A stretch of DNA of 64,000 nucleotides from Theodoxus fluviatilis (lineage: Eukaryota; Mollusca; Gastropoda; Cycloneritida; Neritidae), in NCBI GenBank assembly GCA_034096865.1, contig JAWQFJ010016569.1, positions 16,001 to 80,000 of the forward strand. Direction: 5' to 3'. Position numbers and translations under genes: made by a program. This document shows positions 33,901 to 45,170 of the stretch, piece by piece; positions within the stretch are counted from its first letter, which is position 1; each line of letters begins with the position of its first letter. The notes beneath the pieces were generated by a model. That model did not search any database, was not told the DNA's origin, and was given only the letters and a program-made list of their open reading frames with translations.

Positions 33901-34163
33901 AAAAAGCATGCGATATGTAAATTAGGCCTTGGCTATCCAACAGCGCACATGGGTTTTTTTCCCGACAGACGCTTTCCTTGTCGGTGATTGAAAATTTTCC
34001 ATTCAGCTTTAATGCTTCTATTTTTTTTTATTCTTTCATTTTATTGACTCAAAGTCTCAGTCTGTGCATTAATTGAGTTTGAAATCCCATTCTTATGAAT
34101 TTTATTTGTTATTTTCGTGTCTGCGTTCAAACTTTGAAATGGGGTCAACTACAAGGCTCTTTT
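33901..34163. other. Spacer between the inverted copies H11 and H12
   Basis: 263 bp, T-rich, no gene. It would form the loop if the two arms paired. Confidence 0.6.
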
Positions 34164-35023
34164 TGACTCACATGCGAAGCAAAAGTGAGTCTATGTACTG
34201 AGCCATGTCGTCCGTCCGTCCGGGGTCCGGGCGGGCGTCCGTCCGTCCGTAAAAAACTTAAACGTTGGATTTTTCTCGGAGACTATTAAGTCTATCAACA
34301 CCAAATGTGGCATGATGGTGTATGATGACAAGGCCTCAAAAAACATACATAGTGACTTGACCTTGCTTCAAGGTCAAGGTCACAGGAGCCATAAATGTGG
34401 TCTCAAAAACAGTCATTTTTCCCATTTTCCCAATTTTCTCCCACGTTATTAAGAATGGCGACCTTAGCTACAAGTGGTATATAGGTCAAAGCAAGCCCTA
34501 TCTTTTGATACCAGTTTGGTTGACCTTGCTTCAAGGTCTAGGTCACAGGAGCTCTTCAAAGTTGGATTGTATACATATTTTGAAGTGACCTTGACCCTGA
34601 CCTTTGGAAGATAACTGTTTCAAACTTAATAATTATGTGGGGCACATGTTATACTTTTATCATGAGACACATTTGGGCACATATCATCAAGGTCAAGGTC
34701 ACTTTGACCCTTATGAAATGTGACCAAAATGGGGTAGTGAACCACTAAAAGTGACTATATCTCATTGTAGAAAGTGCCAATAAGCACCATTGTGCTTCCT
34801 ATGTCTTGAATTCACAGCTTTGTGTTGCATGACCTTGGATGACCTTGACCTTGGGTCAAGGTCACATGTATTTTGGTAGGAAAAATGTGTAAAGCATTTC
34901 TTTGTGTATGATGTCATTGGTAGGTTTAGTTGTTTGACCTTGACCTTGAAGGTCACCTGAAGGTCAATGTCATGTAAAGGTCAAGGTCAAGCATGTGAGT
35001 CGTATGGGCTTTGCCCTTCTTGT
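34164..35023 (+). mobile_element. HINE-like element copy H12
   Basis: Full-length, same subfamily as H11. Lies between T and T. Confidence 0.87.
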
Positions 35024-35097
35024 TCTTCACAGTTCTCATCTTCAGTTTCGTGTGGTCTTCGTTCAGCCATTGTCTCGAAAAGCATGCGTGGGTTGTA
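35024..35097 (-). CDS. Short unassigned coding-like segment between two repeats
   Basis: On the minus strand MLFETMAERRPHETEDENCE is open and hydrophilic, squeezed between H12 and H13. It may be the start of a broken gene. Too short to identify. Confidence 0.15.
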
Positions 35098-35410
35098 ACC
35101 CTTCTGAAATGTGACCAAAATGGGGTAGTGAACCACTAAAAGTGACCATATCTCATGGTAGAAAGTGCCAATAAGCACCATTGTGCTTCCTATGTCTTGA
35201 ATTAACAGCTTTGTGTTGCATGACCTTGGATGACCTTGACCTTGGGTCAAGGTCACATGTATTTTGGCAGGAAAATGTGTGAAGCAGTTCTTAATGTATG
35301 ATGTCATTGCTAGGTTTAGTTGTTTGACCTTGACCTTGAAGGTCACCTGAAGGTCAAGGTCATGTAAAGGTCAAGGTCAAGCATGTGAATCGTATGGGCT
35401 TTGCCCTTGT
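35098..35410 (+). mobile_element. HINE-like element copy H13, 5'-truncated
   Basis: The last third of the element from CTGAAATGTGACC to GGGCTTTGCCCTTG, ending in a T run in place of TTCTTGT. Confidence 0.8.
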
Positions 35411-36072
35411 TTTTTTGTTGTTTGCCTAACGTCATCACAGTTCAAAGCGATTTTCCTTTCAGAAACAGCGGGGGAAATACGTAAAACTGTAATAAACTAA
35501 CCTACTCCCATCTTAAAATGACGGCGTTTTCTTGTTGTATAGCAAAAATGTCATTTTTGGGCGGCCTAGCAACTGCTCAAAGCGTTCAACAAAGGCGGAA
35601 GTGTTAGACCTTATTGCATCCGGCATTCTCTCTTGGTTTATGTGTAAAGGGAGATAGCACCAGAGAAAAAGTCTAGTCCATATATTTATTACTTATTCCA
35701 GAAGCGCGCGGTGAGCAGCCAATCAGAAAGCTCAACACAACAAGGGCGGGCAAATAGGTCTTTCAAACTTCTATTCTCTCTTCTCAATTCTTTCTGTGTT
35801 CTGGCACCTAGTCTTTCTCTCAAAGACCTGTTTTCCCACCTCAAACAGGTACATTTCCTCTATCATCTTGCTTTTCTTTGAAAGGGGAAAGCTTCGGGTA
35901 AACAGGTCTCGCGCCTACAGAATCCCTATTTAGATTCTCCCAACCAGCCTGATTAGCACTAGACTGTATCCCAGCCTCTACCTTCCTCTGTCAAAGTTCA
36001 ACTTCTTTCTGTTTTGTTTTCTCTCGGTCTTCAATTTCCACCTGCTTTGTTTTCTCTCTTTCATGTTCAATT
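35411..36072. other. Non-coding stretch downstream of a gag fragment
   Basis: No gene or repeat identified. On the minus strand 36072-35991 continues the charged frame of the neighbouring gag start (EREKTKQVEIEDREKTKQ) in another register. Confidence 0.35.
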
Positions 36073-36225
36073 TCAATTTCCCTGTTTTGTTTTCTCCTCT
36101 CTTTCCTTTTGTCTTTCCAGGCGTTCAAAACATTCTTGAACATACCTTTCACGACGTTCAGCTTCAACACCCAAAGTCTCTGCTTGTTTGAGAAACATTT
36201 CAAATAATTCGTCATAATCATCCAT
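36073..36225 (-). pseudogene. Charged N-terminal fragment resembling a Gypsy gag leader
   Basis: Starts MDDYDELFEMFLKQAETLGV and becomes a Lys/Glu-rich helix (ERYVQECFERLERQKEREEK) before TGA. This amphipathic start followed by a coiled coil resembles the first residues of some invertebrate Gypsy-type gag proteins. A shifted frame continues the coiled coil to 35991. No capsid domain follows. Confidence 0.4.
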
Positions 36226-36511
36226 GATTAAAGTTGCAAGAGAAATCAAAACTCAAAACACAGGGAAAAATTCTTGCCAACTTAGAGAATGAAACCTAAG
36301 TCGTCAAAAGTAAACAAGTTCACTTGATACAGAACGACAACAAAATCACAATGCAAATGACCTTCCAAGTAGTGGCTAGTCAAGTTGCTACAAATCAAAA
36401 CTATTTTTGTTTTGCTTTTCTTCATCCAGGGAAGGTAATTAGGTGTTAGTTGTTTGAAAGTTGTAAGTTAGGTGTTTGTGTTGAATTGTCGTAATCATAA
36501 CTTTGAATTTT
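36226..36511. other. Non-coding spacer
   Basis: AT-rich, nothing recognised. Confidence 0.35.
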
Positions 36512-37308
36512 TGACTCACATGGGCGTCCGGGCGTCAGAAAACTTAAACGTTGGAATTTTCTCGGAGACTATTAAGTCTATCAATACCAAATGTGGCATG
36601 ATGGTGTATGATGACAAGACCTAAAAAAACACACATATTGACTTAACCTTGCTTCAAGGTCAAGGTCGCAGGGGCCATAAATGTTGTCTAAAAAACAGCC
36701 ATTTTTCACATTTTCTCAATTTTCTCTGAAGTTTTTGAGATTGGATACCTGACCTATATATGGTATATAGGGCAAAGTAATCCCTATCTTTTGATACCAG
36801 TTTGATTGACCTTGCTTCAAGGTCAAGGTCACAGGAGCTCTTCAAAGTTGGATTGTATACATATTTTAAGTGACCTTGACCCTGAACTATGAAAGATAAC
36901 TGTTTCAAACTTAATAATTATGTGGGGCACATGTTATACTTTCATCATGAGACACATTTGGGCACATATCATCAAGGTCAAGGTCACTTTGACCCTTATG
37001 AAATGTGACCAAAATAGGGTAGTGAACCACTAAAAGTGACCATATCTCATGGTAGAAAGTGCCAATAAGCACCATTGTGCTTCCTATGTCTTGAATTACC
37101 AGCTTTGTGTTGCATGACCTTGGATGACCTTGACCTTGGGTCAAGACCACAGGTATTTTGGTAGGAAAAATGTGTAAAGCATTTCTTAGTGTATGATGTC
37201 ATTGGTAGGTGTAGTTGTTTGACCTTGACCTTGAGGGTCAACTGAAGGTCAAGGTCATGTAAATGTCAAGGTCAAGCATGTGAGTCGTATGGGCTTTGCC
37301 CTTCTTGT
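36512..37308 (+). mobile_element. HINE-like element copy H14 lacking its 5' hairpin
   Basis: Begins TGACTCACATG and passes directly to GGCGTCCGGGCGTC: the bases that make the second arm of the 5' hairpin are deleted. The 3' end is intact. Confidence 0.85.
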
Positions 37309-37377
37309 TCCTGAACAAATTGATTCATTATTGGGAAGAATTTGTGCTTTCTCATAGCGTGTTGGACTTTGAAAAAC

Positions 37378-37689
37378 TTATTTTTTATCTGAGAGCAAAG
37401 TCACTTTTTTTGTCTGGTTAACCTTCCTCGCATCATATAAAACAACAACGTTCCGAAATTGTCTCTTTGACTTTGCTAATTTCTGCTTCAAGACAGCAGT
37501 TCGTTTACTACAACTGCTGTTTGTAGCAGAGCAGGTTGAACAATAGTGTCTTGATTCAATACCTGACACCGAGTCAGGTTCCACAAGTTTGTGACCCAAT
37601 GTATCTAGACCTTGATATAGTTCCTTTGGAGCAAGATCTTCTACAACTTGATTACCTAATACCAGTATCACTGGCATGGTTGTAGGCAA
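37378..37689 (-). CDS. Unidentified open frame with two CxxC pairs
   Basis: 103 codons: MPTTMPVILVLGNQVVEDLA ... HYCSTCSATNSSC ... RQFRNVVVLYDARKV ... The CSTC pair with a later Cys could be a metal site. It lies directly downstream, in another frame, of the HTH fragment 37652-37965 and may be its continuation after a frameshift or intron. Function unknown. Confidence 0.3.
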   Translation of the reverse strand: MPTTMPVILVLGNQVVEDLAPKELYQGLDTLGHKLVEPDSVSGIESRHYCSTCSATNSSCSKRTAVLKQKLAKSKRQFRNVVVLYDARKVNQTKKVTLLSDKK

Positions 37690-37965
37690 AATCAGAGTTG
37701 AGAAATTCTACAATACGTGCACTGTTTGTAGACGGTGCTTTCTTAAGAATACATGCACGATTAAAAACACGGACCATAGACATTCTCAATGTTGACTTGT
37801 GGGACAGTCCAAATGTTTCATGGAGCTTGTTTGCTGCCTGGGTAGCATTTCTGGATGTATCAAAGTACAGCTGTATAATGTAGGTTTTTTGGGTGGTTAA
37901 TGCGACTGATATGTCTACAAAGTCCCAGAGATCTTTTACACTTCTGATGTTATTCTTATTGTTGC
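37652..37965 (-). pseudogene. Helix-turn-helix (DUF4817-like) mobile-element fragment
   Basis: A frame without ATG reads KDLWDFVDISVALTTQKTYI then IQLYFDTSRNATQAANKLHE, TFGLSHKSTLRMSMVRVFN and APSTNSARIVEFLNS. The pattern (a helix, x-Ala-Ala-x-x-Leu, a second helix, then a short linker) resembles the DUF4817-type HTH that precedes some invertebrate transposases. No catalytic domain is seen. Confidence 0.4.
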
Positions 37966-39100
37966 AATGTCATCCGCATTCAAGGTTGAACAGGGACAAA
38001 TTGAAAATCACTGTATTTTCGGGACTGGGAATCATGATTTAACTACTTGTAATTGGCCTACAGAAACCAAAGATAAACGGGGAAAAAGGCTTACTTGCAC
38101 AAAAACGATGATAAAAAATAAACAGGTGACTTAGCTTCGTCTAGGCACAGGAGAAGTGATGAAAAATACTGGAACTGTCCTCTCGAAGTCCAGGTCTAAG
38201 ACGAAGAGCGACGAAGTCGATGATGCCAAAGGTTAGAAAACTCGAGTCGAAGTCCAAGTCGAAGGCGTGTCGATTCAAAGTTGAACATTTCATAAACACG
38301 TTAACTCACCATGAAGATGCCACCATTCCAATCAGAATCCGAATCAATTTTGAAATATGCTTGATTAAACTAACCTTGATTGAGTAAATCCGCTTGTGAA
38401 ATGCGCAACGCCGATCATCAACTTAATGCTGTTGAGAGTCGAAATTCCCGGTGTCATGACGCCTGCTACCGGAAAACGTGAATGGCAAACTACCGGCATA
38501 GACCAGAAAAAGGTAAATTATGGGAAGCTGTTGCTTTTGTCTGCAATCGAGTCAAATCACGATTTTGTCAGGAAATGTACATAAATGTATTTAACATAGG
38601 TATTTTTCATCAAAATGCGTGTTGGAAGAAAAATATTGAGCCCAAAACAAAAGGTCCTACTTTAATCTGCTAGAGATAACTGAGAATGGATATAGGGCTA
38701 ATGAAAACGATACATTCAAGTAGGAAATTTACAAATCTCACCAGTGGTACCTAAGATGAATGGGTTATCGATGATAAGCACAGAGGTTCACGTTTCGAAG
38801 TAAGGTGCCCCTAAAACGGCGCGAAAAAACAGTAAATTTGAACGAGTTTCGTCAGCCTCGTTTGTGACGTCAGTGCACGTACCTACCAAAAGGTGTAAAT
38901 GCCCTCTTGTGCTTCTCACAGCAACAGCAACAGGCTAGAAAACTCTTACACAAGGCATCCGAAGAGAAATCAGATAGGCACCCGCTCACGACAAACAAGG
39001 TTTTAAGTCAAAATCATTAAAACTCTCGTAAATATCCTGGAAAATATTTACATAAGAAAATGTAATGGCAAACTTTTATTAAAATCAGTGAAGTTAGAAA
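37966..39100. other. Non-coding stretch
   Basis: About 1.1 kb. Only short frames, none recognised. A GTCGAAGTCCAAGTCG repeat-like patch occurs near 38200-38270. Confidence 0.4.
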
Positions 39101-39442
39101 TTACTCGAGACTCAGGGATGACACATAGAAAGTCCAAGTAAAATGTTTATCCACCCAAAGATTTACTGCAGCGATGTCCCCCTCAACTTCTATCCCCAAT
39201 ACAGCTGGGCTTGGTCGCGTAAAGGTGCAGAAACTCGGCTTGACAACATAAAGATGAGTGGGATTGGGCGGAGTTGAACATAACCAGACTGCATACTGCA
39301 AAGCAATTTTCTGCCGACGTAAAGTAAACGGAGACTTGTGTGCCTCTGCATACAGACTCACCACAGGAGAGGTGCCGAAGGAACCAAGGGCGAACCGTAC
39401 ACCCTTTTGGTGCGCTAGGTCAAGCAAGGATAAGTAGGACAC
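39101..39442 (-). pseudogene. LINE reverse transcriptase C-terminal fragment
   Basis: The frame reads SYLSLLDLAHQKGVRFALGS then FGTSPVVSLYAEAHKSPFTL and RRQKIALQYAV, a region after the RT fingers/palm in Jockey-like non-LTR elements (Leu-Gly-x-Phe-x-Thr-Ser-Pro-Val-x-Ser-Leu-Tyr). The catalytic YxDD part is absent. 5'-truncated and flanked by the unrelated Gypsy fragment. Confidence 0.7.
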
Positions 39443-39627
39443 ATTTTGGGGCGCCTATTAATGCACTAGTCTACCTCTCCTACTCTTTTCTCCACCACAA
39501 ATAGATCTTGCCACTGCAGTTCTAACTTTGAGCGTTGGTTGGCAACAGCAAGAGGACTTTGTTGCCTACCCTGAACTGACGTGTCACTGCCTTGCGGTCA
39601 AAGATCTATTGGTATCGAGCTGAAACT
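39443..39627. other. Remnant between LINE and Gypsy integrase
   Basis: Probably the C-terminal continuation of the integrase polyprotein in broken frames (for example FDRKAVTRQFRVGNKVLLL-like wording on the minus strand), not clearly readable. Confidence 0.25.
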
Positions 39628-40440
39628 TTAAACATTCTCGTGTGCTAACCGATAGGTTTCCTCAATACGGTTACACAGATCGAGGACGTAGGCTGCTATA
39701 GTGCGCCCTTGGATTTCCTCTTCAGGTCGGGTCCAGAGTCTGTGCAACACCTGCATGGATCCGCGTATGCACCGCCCAAATTGCAGTTGAAACGGAGAGA
39801 AGCCTGTGGATTCTTGCGTTACTTCTCTATAGGCGAACAGCAAGGCTGGGATATACCGGTCCCATAGTCTTGGCTGCTCAATTGGCAACCGGCCCAGTAT
39901 AGCTCTCAGGGTGGCGGTAAAACGCTGTACTAGTCCATTATCCTTAGCATGGTACGGGGATACGGTGGTGCCATGCACAGACAAAAGCCTGTTAAACTCC
40001 TTCATCCCCTCTCCAATGAACTGTGCTCCATGGTCTGTGACAAGCTCTTCGGGAATGCCGACCTCCAACCACATGTTTCCAATGGCTTCTACCACTGTCC
40101 TGGCATCAATGTTATTCAGTGGTGTGGCCATGGGGTATCTAGTGGTTCTGCCCTCCAGCACCAGTACATACCTGTTGCCTTGGTTGGAGGCTGGTAGGAT
40201 TGGCCCAATCAAATCAAGGGCGACCTTTTCAAACGTCGTGGAGGGGGAAAACAACTCTGCCTAGAGGAACTTTCCTGTCCCTTAGGAGTTGTTTGTTGAC
40301 ACATGTCACACAAACGAGAATAATTCCTGACGTCAGATCTCTTTCCTGGCCACTAGAAGTCAGCCCAGGTGCAACTCATTCACTCCTGTCTCTTTACGGG
40401 GCAACTCCAGCCTCCCTTCTCTCATGACAAAGAGTTCGTC
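39628..40440 (-). pseudogene. Ty3/Gypsy integrase with altered catalytic triad
   Basis: The core 40254-39628 has Asp14 (FEKVALDLIGP) and Asp74 (VTDHGAQF), but the third acidic residue is Gln110 (NGLVQRFTATL) at the normal 35-residue spacing. The C-terminal part (STGFSPFQLQFGR) is typical of Gypsy integrases. Upstream, 40440-40255 holds remnants of the HHCC zinc-binding part (RLCDMCQQTTPKG) in broken frames. The Gln would abolish strand transfer if it reflects the protein. Confidence 0.8.
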
Positions 40441-40930
40441 TGCACACATTGAGCTCTGACACACTTAAAAAAACCTCACTTGTGAACATTACTCGGTTCA
40501 CCAGCGTTGAATGCCTCACTAAGTGGTGTCTTAGGAGTGACCCTCAATAGTGAAACAATGAAGGGAGCTTCCAACCCATAGGCTAATAAGGGATGAACAC
40601 AAACGTTACAGAACACACATGTACAAAGCTACTCACGAACGACCTCCATTACAATACTACAGAGAGCACGACAGTCACTTGCAAATCATTTAACAACTAG
40701 GAAAAGTTACAACCTATTTTGAGTTGTGACAGTTGTATTGACAACAGAATCAACGATCTCACTAGTGTCTTGGTCCCCATTCGTCTGCTTGAACGTTCGC
40801 AGTGTTAGAGCGTTGGTATTTGCATCCTCCAGATACATTGGGTACTTTGACATTCAGAATGGTACAAGCTTTGTTACAGATAATAGTGTCCACACACTTA
40901 TTGGATACTGTCATGGCATGGAAGCCTTGG
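40441..40930. other. Internal part of the decayed Gypsy, unreadable
   Basis: No continuous frame. Protease and reverse transcriptase, expected between gag and integrase, are missing, so a large internal deletion is likely. Confidence 0.35.
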
Positions 40931-41440
40931 TTACAAGGTTCCTCTTCTTTGGGGGCTGATGTTGATGCTTCGGCAACCGCATGTAGCTTCTTTCAGAACA
41001 TTGCATTTGGCTTTACATGCTATGGGGACTTTGGCCTTGGCCGTGGCTTTCCTGCAAACATCCTTCCAGTTAAGTTTCCCTCCACAAAAGCGACAGGTGA
41101 AATGGTTTGCGGGACACTCACGGTATTGGTGATGCCTTCCACAGTTCCAACATGGTCCTCTTGCTTTGATGTGATCGACTTTCCGGTGGACTGGCTTTTG
41201 CATGTCTTCCATTTGTTTTGTCCACATGCATGCTGCTTCATGTTAACAGTCTTCGTCTCAGCACCGTTTCAAGCGTCAAGGTTTCATCCTTCCCAAGGAG
41301 ATCTCGTCGAAATGACACAATTCTTGGGCCAGCTGTCACGGTCGGGTGTATGGACTGTTTCGATGTTAACTATGGTCTTTGGACGGATGGTTACTGTTAC
41401 GACCCGGATTGCCCGAGATCTAAGCGGGTGAAACCATAAC
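40931..41440 (-). pseudogene. Gypsy Gag nucleocapsid fragment
   Basis: Zinc-knuckle region CWNCGRHHQYREC and CRFCGGKLNWKDVC: the first knuckle keeps Cys-Cys-His-Cys, the second has lost its His. Upstream (41390-41250) another frame reads VSFRRDLLGKDETLTLETVL, a capsid end pattern. Same strand and order as the integrase fragment, so probably one element. Confidence 0.65.
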
Positions 41441-41581
41441 TCGGCACAAGTAAGTAATTTTGAAGAGTTGTATTATAGAACAATAAAAGGATTTTAAACA
41501 ACAATCACTGCACAGCAAACCCAGCCTTAGCACTCAGAAAAACTAACAGCAATTCACTTCTGTCCCAAAACCCCAATATGT

Positions 41582-41945
41582 CAACTCACGGCGAACACAG
41601 CCGTTGCACTCTCAGGCGAATCACAAATACAGCAGTTCGTTACTCTCATGCGAATCACAAATACAGCAGTTCGTTAACTCACGGCGAACACAGCCGTAGC
41701 ACTCTCAGGCGAATCACAAATACAGCAGTTCGTTAACTCACGGCGAACACAGCCGTAGCACTCTCAGGCGAATCACAAACACAGCAGTTCGTTAACTCAC
41801 GGCGAACTTAGCCGTAGCACTCTCAGGCGAATCACAAATACAGCAGTTCGTTAACTCACGGCGAACACAGCCGTAGCACTCTCAGGCGAATCGCAAATAC
41901 AGCAGTTCGTTAACTCACGGCGATCATAGCCGTAGTACTCTCAAT
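41582..41945 (+). repeat. 59-60 bp tandem repeat, six copies
   Basis: The unit contains CACTCTCAGGCGAATCACAA, ATACAGCAGTTCGTTAACTC and ACGGCGAACACAGCCGTAG. The first unit is shorter. It lies between gag and the LTR-like promoter of the decayed Gypsy, so probably in its leader. Confidence 0.93.
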
Positions 41946-42599
41946 GCATGTTCGCTAAGCCCCACAGAACTTTCCTATGCGGTGTATCAGTCTACTCACA
42001 TGGCTGTATCACCATTCCCCGGCATCACCACATCCGCCTCACAGAGCCCAAGCTCACAACTTTGCCCCGCTCCCCGACAGCACCGTACCCAGCTGTTCGA
42101 CAACAAGAATTCCACGGGATCCTTCAACTGTCTAACCCTTGCTGTCTTTTCTTGACCCCGTTACGTCACCATACCGAGCAATTCGTGCGTCACGAGAAAA
42201 AAAAAATTTAACTAACGCAATTAGACAAATCATATTGAGCACGTGCATTGCGCTCTGCGCCTTGACAGCCGCGCTCGTGACAGTTACTATAGGGATTTAC
42301 CTTCCGTTCGCCAGCTAACGAAGGAAACCGCACGAGATGAGCATGACAATTACAAATATTTTAATAGCGACACCTAACAACACTCCTGTCGCAGGGCGGT
42401 CCGAGTGGAACCCCAGGGGGACAGACAGCAAAGACGGCTCACCTGCAGGTCACTCTCAGCAGAGCCACGGCTCGGCCCCCATCCAGGCCGACATACTCAC
42501 CGCGATGCTTTGGTGGGGCGAATATGCTCTATGGGCTCGTAGAGACGACGATGCAGTGGAACTTGAGTTGACTGCAATCTGAAATCTCTTGGGAAGGCG

Positions 42600-42640
42600 A
42601 ATGACGACGTCCCTAGACGTCGCAGCTATTTATACTACCA
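42600..42640 (-). promoter_or_regulatory. TATA box of an LTR-like promoter
   Basis: On the minus strand GGTAGTATAAATAGCTGCG is a strong TATA motif pointing toward the gag and integrase fragments at 41440-39628. It fits a 5' LTR, whose ends I cannot place. Confidence 0.45.
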
Positions 42641-42659
42641 GCTGACATACTGCAACCAA

Positions 42660-43038
42660 TGAGCTATCGGGTGACAAATTACATTGCTAACCCGAGTCAT
42701 TGGGAGTTAACGCCCCACATTCCATTCACATTCCATTCTTTCCCGTTTTCTTTGGACGAGGAACCAGCATCAGGTTTCTAACGTCTGGAGGTTCACCCGT
42801 CTGGGGTGGGGGTGGGTGGGTGGGTGGGATCATGGGATAGGATGGCGCGGGTCAGCTGGTGATTAATTAGCCATAACAATTAGATGTATGATAATGGGAG
42901 GAACAAACAAGCTTTTCCCAGCTACGTTTAATCATTTTGAGCGTATGAATTAAGTTTATAAAAATATTCAATATCCTAACTATTGTTCCCCCAACATGGT
43001 GAGTGGAAAGAACCAAGAGTTTAGAGGTACACTATGTC
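42660..43038. other. Non-coding stretch with GGTG run
   Basis: A (GGTG)n run at 42803-42830; otherwise nothing recognised. Confidence 0.4.
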
Positions 43039-44060
43039 TTAGCTGGGTGGAGGGCTTACCTCGTGCCCTTGATATTGGGACCTACTGTACCCTGAAGAAC
43101 CGATGTGCATTGGCGGTGGTCTGTCGGAGTACGTTGGCGATTGGGTTCTTCCATCCCTTGGCCACCAGGTAAATGATATGCGGAACTGCGCCTTGAGTGG
43201 AGTTTGGGGGTCTGGCCGGGGCATGCGACTCGAGCAGAGGATGGTCCTGAGGAATGGCCTGTACTGTCTCCATGATAAGGAGGAAAGTGTGGCCGTTACC
43301 AACTCCCCTGCAGACCAAACTACATGGCAGCCGCGACGACATGGAGAAAACGACGATTCATTACCCATATCGGATTGACAGTATAGCCACTGCGAACGAG
43401 AAGAAGAAGAAGTCTCCATGATGTGTCGAGGTGTGTGCCCCTCGCCTACAAGCATGGACACTCCCACATTGAAATGGGACTAAGGGAAGGCCGACATCCA
43501 CCGCCTCACAGTCGAGGGCTTACCCTTGACATAGTGTACCTGGATGGGGTGGTCCTTGCTGAGGTTGCCTGTCAGGATGGGAAGAATAGCGTCGAGTGCC
43601 TTCTCCCTGTGCTCCTTCGAGCCTTCCTGACAGTGGATCTGGATTGGCAGCTCAGCAATCTCCCTCCATAGGTCCTGGAGGAGGAAGTTCAATAAGTCAC
43701 ACTGCACTCTCATCCCGCAGCAGAACATGTGCCCATTGATAGCAGACACTGGAGATCATCAGGTCGAGTTTGAGTGGTGGGGCGAACTGAGGGCCGTACG
43801 CACATCCAAGCATCTTACCTAGGCCGTACTGTTTCACCCTTAGATACATGAAAGTCGACCTGGATCCGACTTCGAAGTTGCCAACTAAACGTTGTGTCGC
43901 AGTAACTAACTTGGGTGAATCCCAGGAATCCCGTCTGAGTGCGCATCTGCAAGGGTCTTTGGCTGTTGTCTGCCTTTTGGCAGATAACGCATTCTGTGCG
44001 CATGCAAGTCCTCGTGAAACTCATCTGCAGTTTCCAATATTTTATGGCAATGAAATATAA
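43039..44060 (-). other. Cluster of unidentified minus-strand frames
   Basis: Frames 43749-43480 (DLWREIAELPIQIHCQEGSK ... PIQVHYVKGKPSTVRRW) and 43342-43082 (VPHIIYLVAKGWKNPIANVL) look protein-like, and GTAAG donors and CTCCAG acceptors are nearby. An earlier frame 44024-43815 has CVICQKADNSQRPL. They may be exons or remnants of one mobile element. No family recognised. Confidence 0.25.
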
Positions 44061-44069
44061 ATATATAGC

Positions 44070-44314
44070 GCAGGCTTGGAGCTATATAGAAAAGGGAACA
44101 TCTCTCTATACTCCAATGTATTATGCAGGGCAAAACCGGGATCCTTTTTTTTCTCAACTGCTAACGTCTCCGTTTATTCTTTTCCTCCCGCCGCCATCTG
44201 CATCTGACGTCCCAACATTCATGACGTAATAATTGCATACCACGCATTTCCGCTTCTATCGCCTCTACTATCCAGGCACATCAAGAAACAAGAGACAGTA
44301 GTCACCCTCTTACA
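44070..44314 (-). mobile_element. Gypsy 3' LTR start (LTR, approximate end)
   Basis: On the minus strand the sequence after the polypurine tract starts TGTAAGAGGGTGACTAC, the TG start expected of an LTR, and contains an AATAAA (about 44180). The downstream end is not defined. It belongs to the pol at 45171-48224. Confidence 0.5.
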
Positions 44315-44330
44315 TCCCCCCCTGCCTTTT
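44315..44330 (-). other. Polypurine tract
   Basis: AAAAGGCAGGGGGGGA on the minus strand, directly before the LTR TG. This is the usual plus-strand primer site of LTR retrotransposons. Confidence 0.55.
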
Positions 44331-45170
44331 CCCTACCTTGTCCTCGAGGTAGAAGAGTACATGTACACAATCCGGTTAACATTTCTAAGGGTCGGCCAGA
44401 CCGTTCCTTTACATCTCAATATAGTTTTATAGAAACACAACTTGTTAAATCATACAACTTGAAGTGGTCTTACCCTACCGACAAGTTAAGTATGTTATCA
44501 ACTTAAGGACAAACAAACAAACAACCCGTGCGTATCAGTACACAAGCTAGAAGTGGTCTTAACCATTCAACTAGTTGATCGATAGCAACGAGACTTAACA
44601 TTTCACATTACAGAACGCAGCATAACTAACACAACAACAGAGCATGTAGAACATGACAACTTGAAGCGGTTTTAACCTCTCAACAAGTATGTTGTCGACA
44701 TGGCTAGACACACAAACCGTGCAGGCTAAAAGCGGTCTTAACCCTTCAATTAGATGCACACAAACAGTGACACAAAATGGCGTTGCTTAGTACGACAACA
44801 CCCCGCAATGCGCGCACGGCATTACAAATTCCTTAGCAATGAACAACCATTGCAACTTCCTCCGTAATCACTAGCAACACAGTGATACATATGGTATTTC
44901 TTTCGAAGACAATACCCCGCAATGAACACACAGCATTGCGAATTCCACAAGAATAACAAAGCATCGTTTGCAAATTCCACCGTAATAACCAATGTTACAG
45001 GCAATACACGCAGTTTGCAACACATCTACAAAAATCAAAACATGCAACAGTCAAGTTACATATACTCACTTGTTTGGTAAGTCCAGGACGGTCCACGAAA
45101 AAGGAAATCTGCGCTTTCTACACTTTCCAGTTCTCATCGTGTCCTCAAAACCACATCATTGTCAACCAAG
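44331..45170 (-). other. Gypsy 3' untranslated region with repeated motif
   Basis: Between integrase stop and polypurine tract. The motif ACTTGAAGTGGTCTTAACC (plus-strand wording) recurs in variants at about 44458, 44550, 44660 and 44728. No coding frame. Confidence 0.5.

Noticed and set aside
39911..40264. Plus-strand 117-codon frame
   Set aside because: Antisense shadow of the Gypsy integrase, whose motifs are clear on the minus strand.
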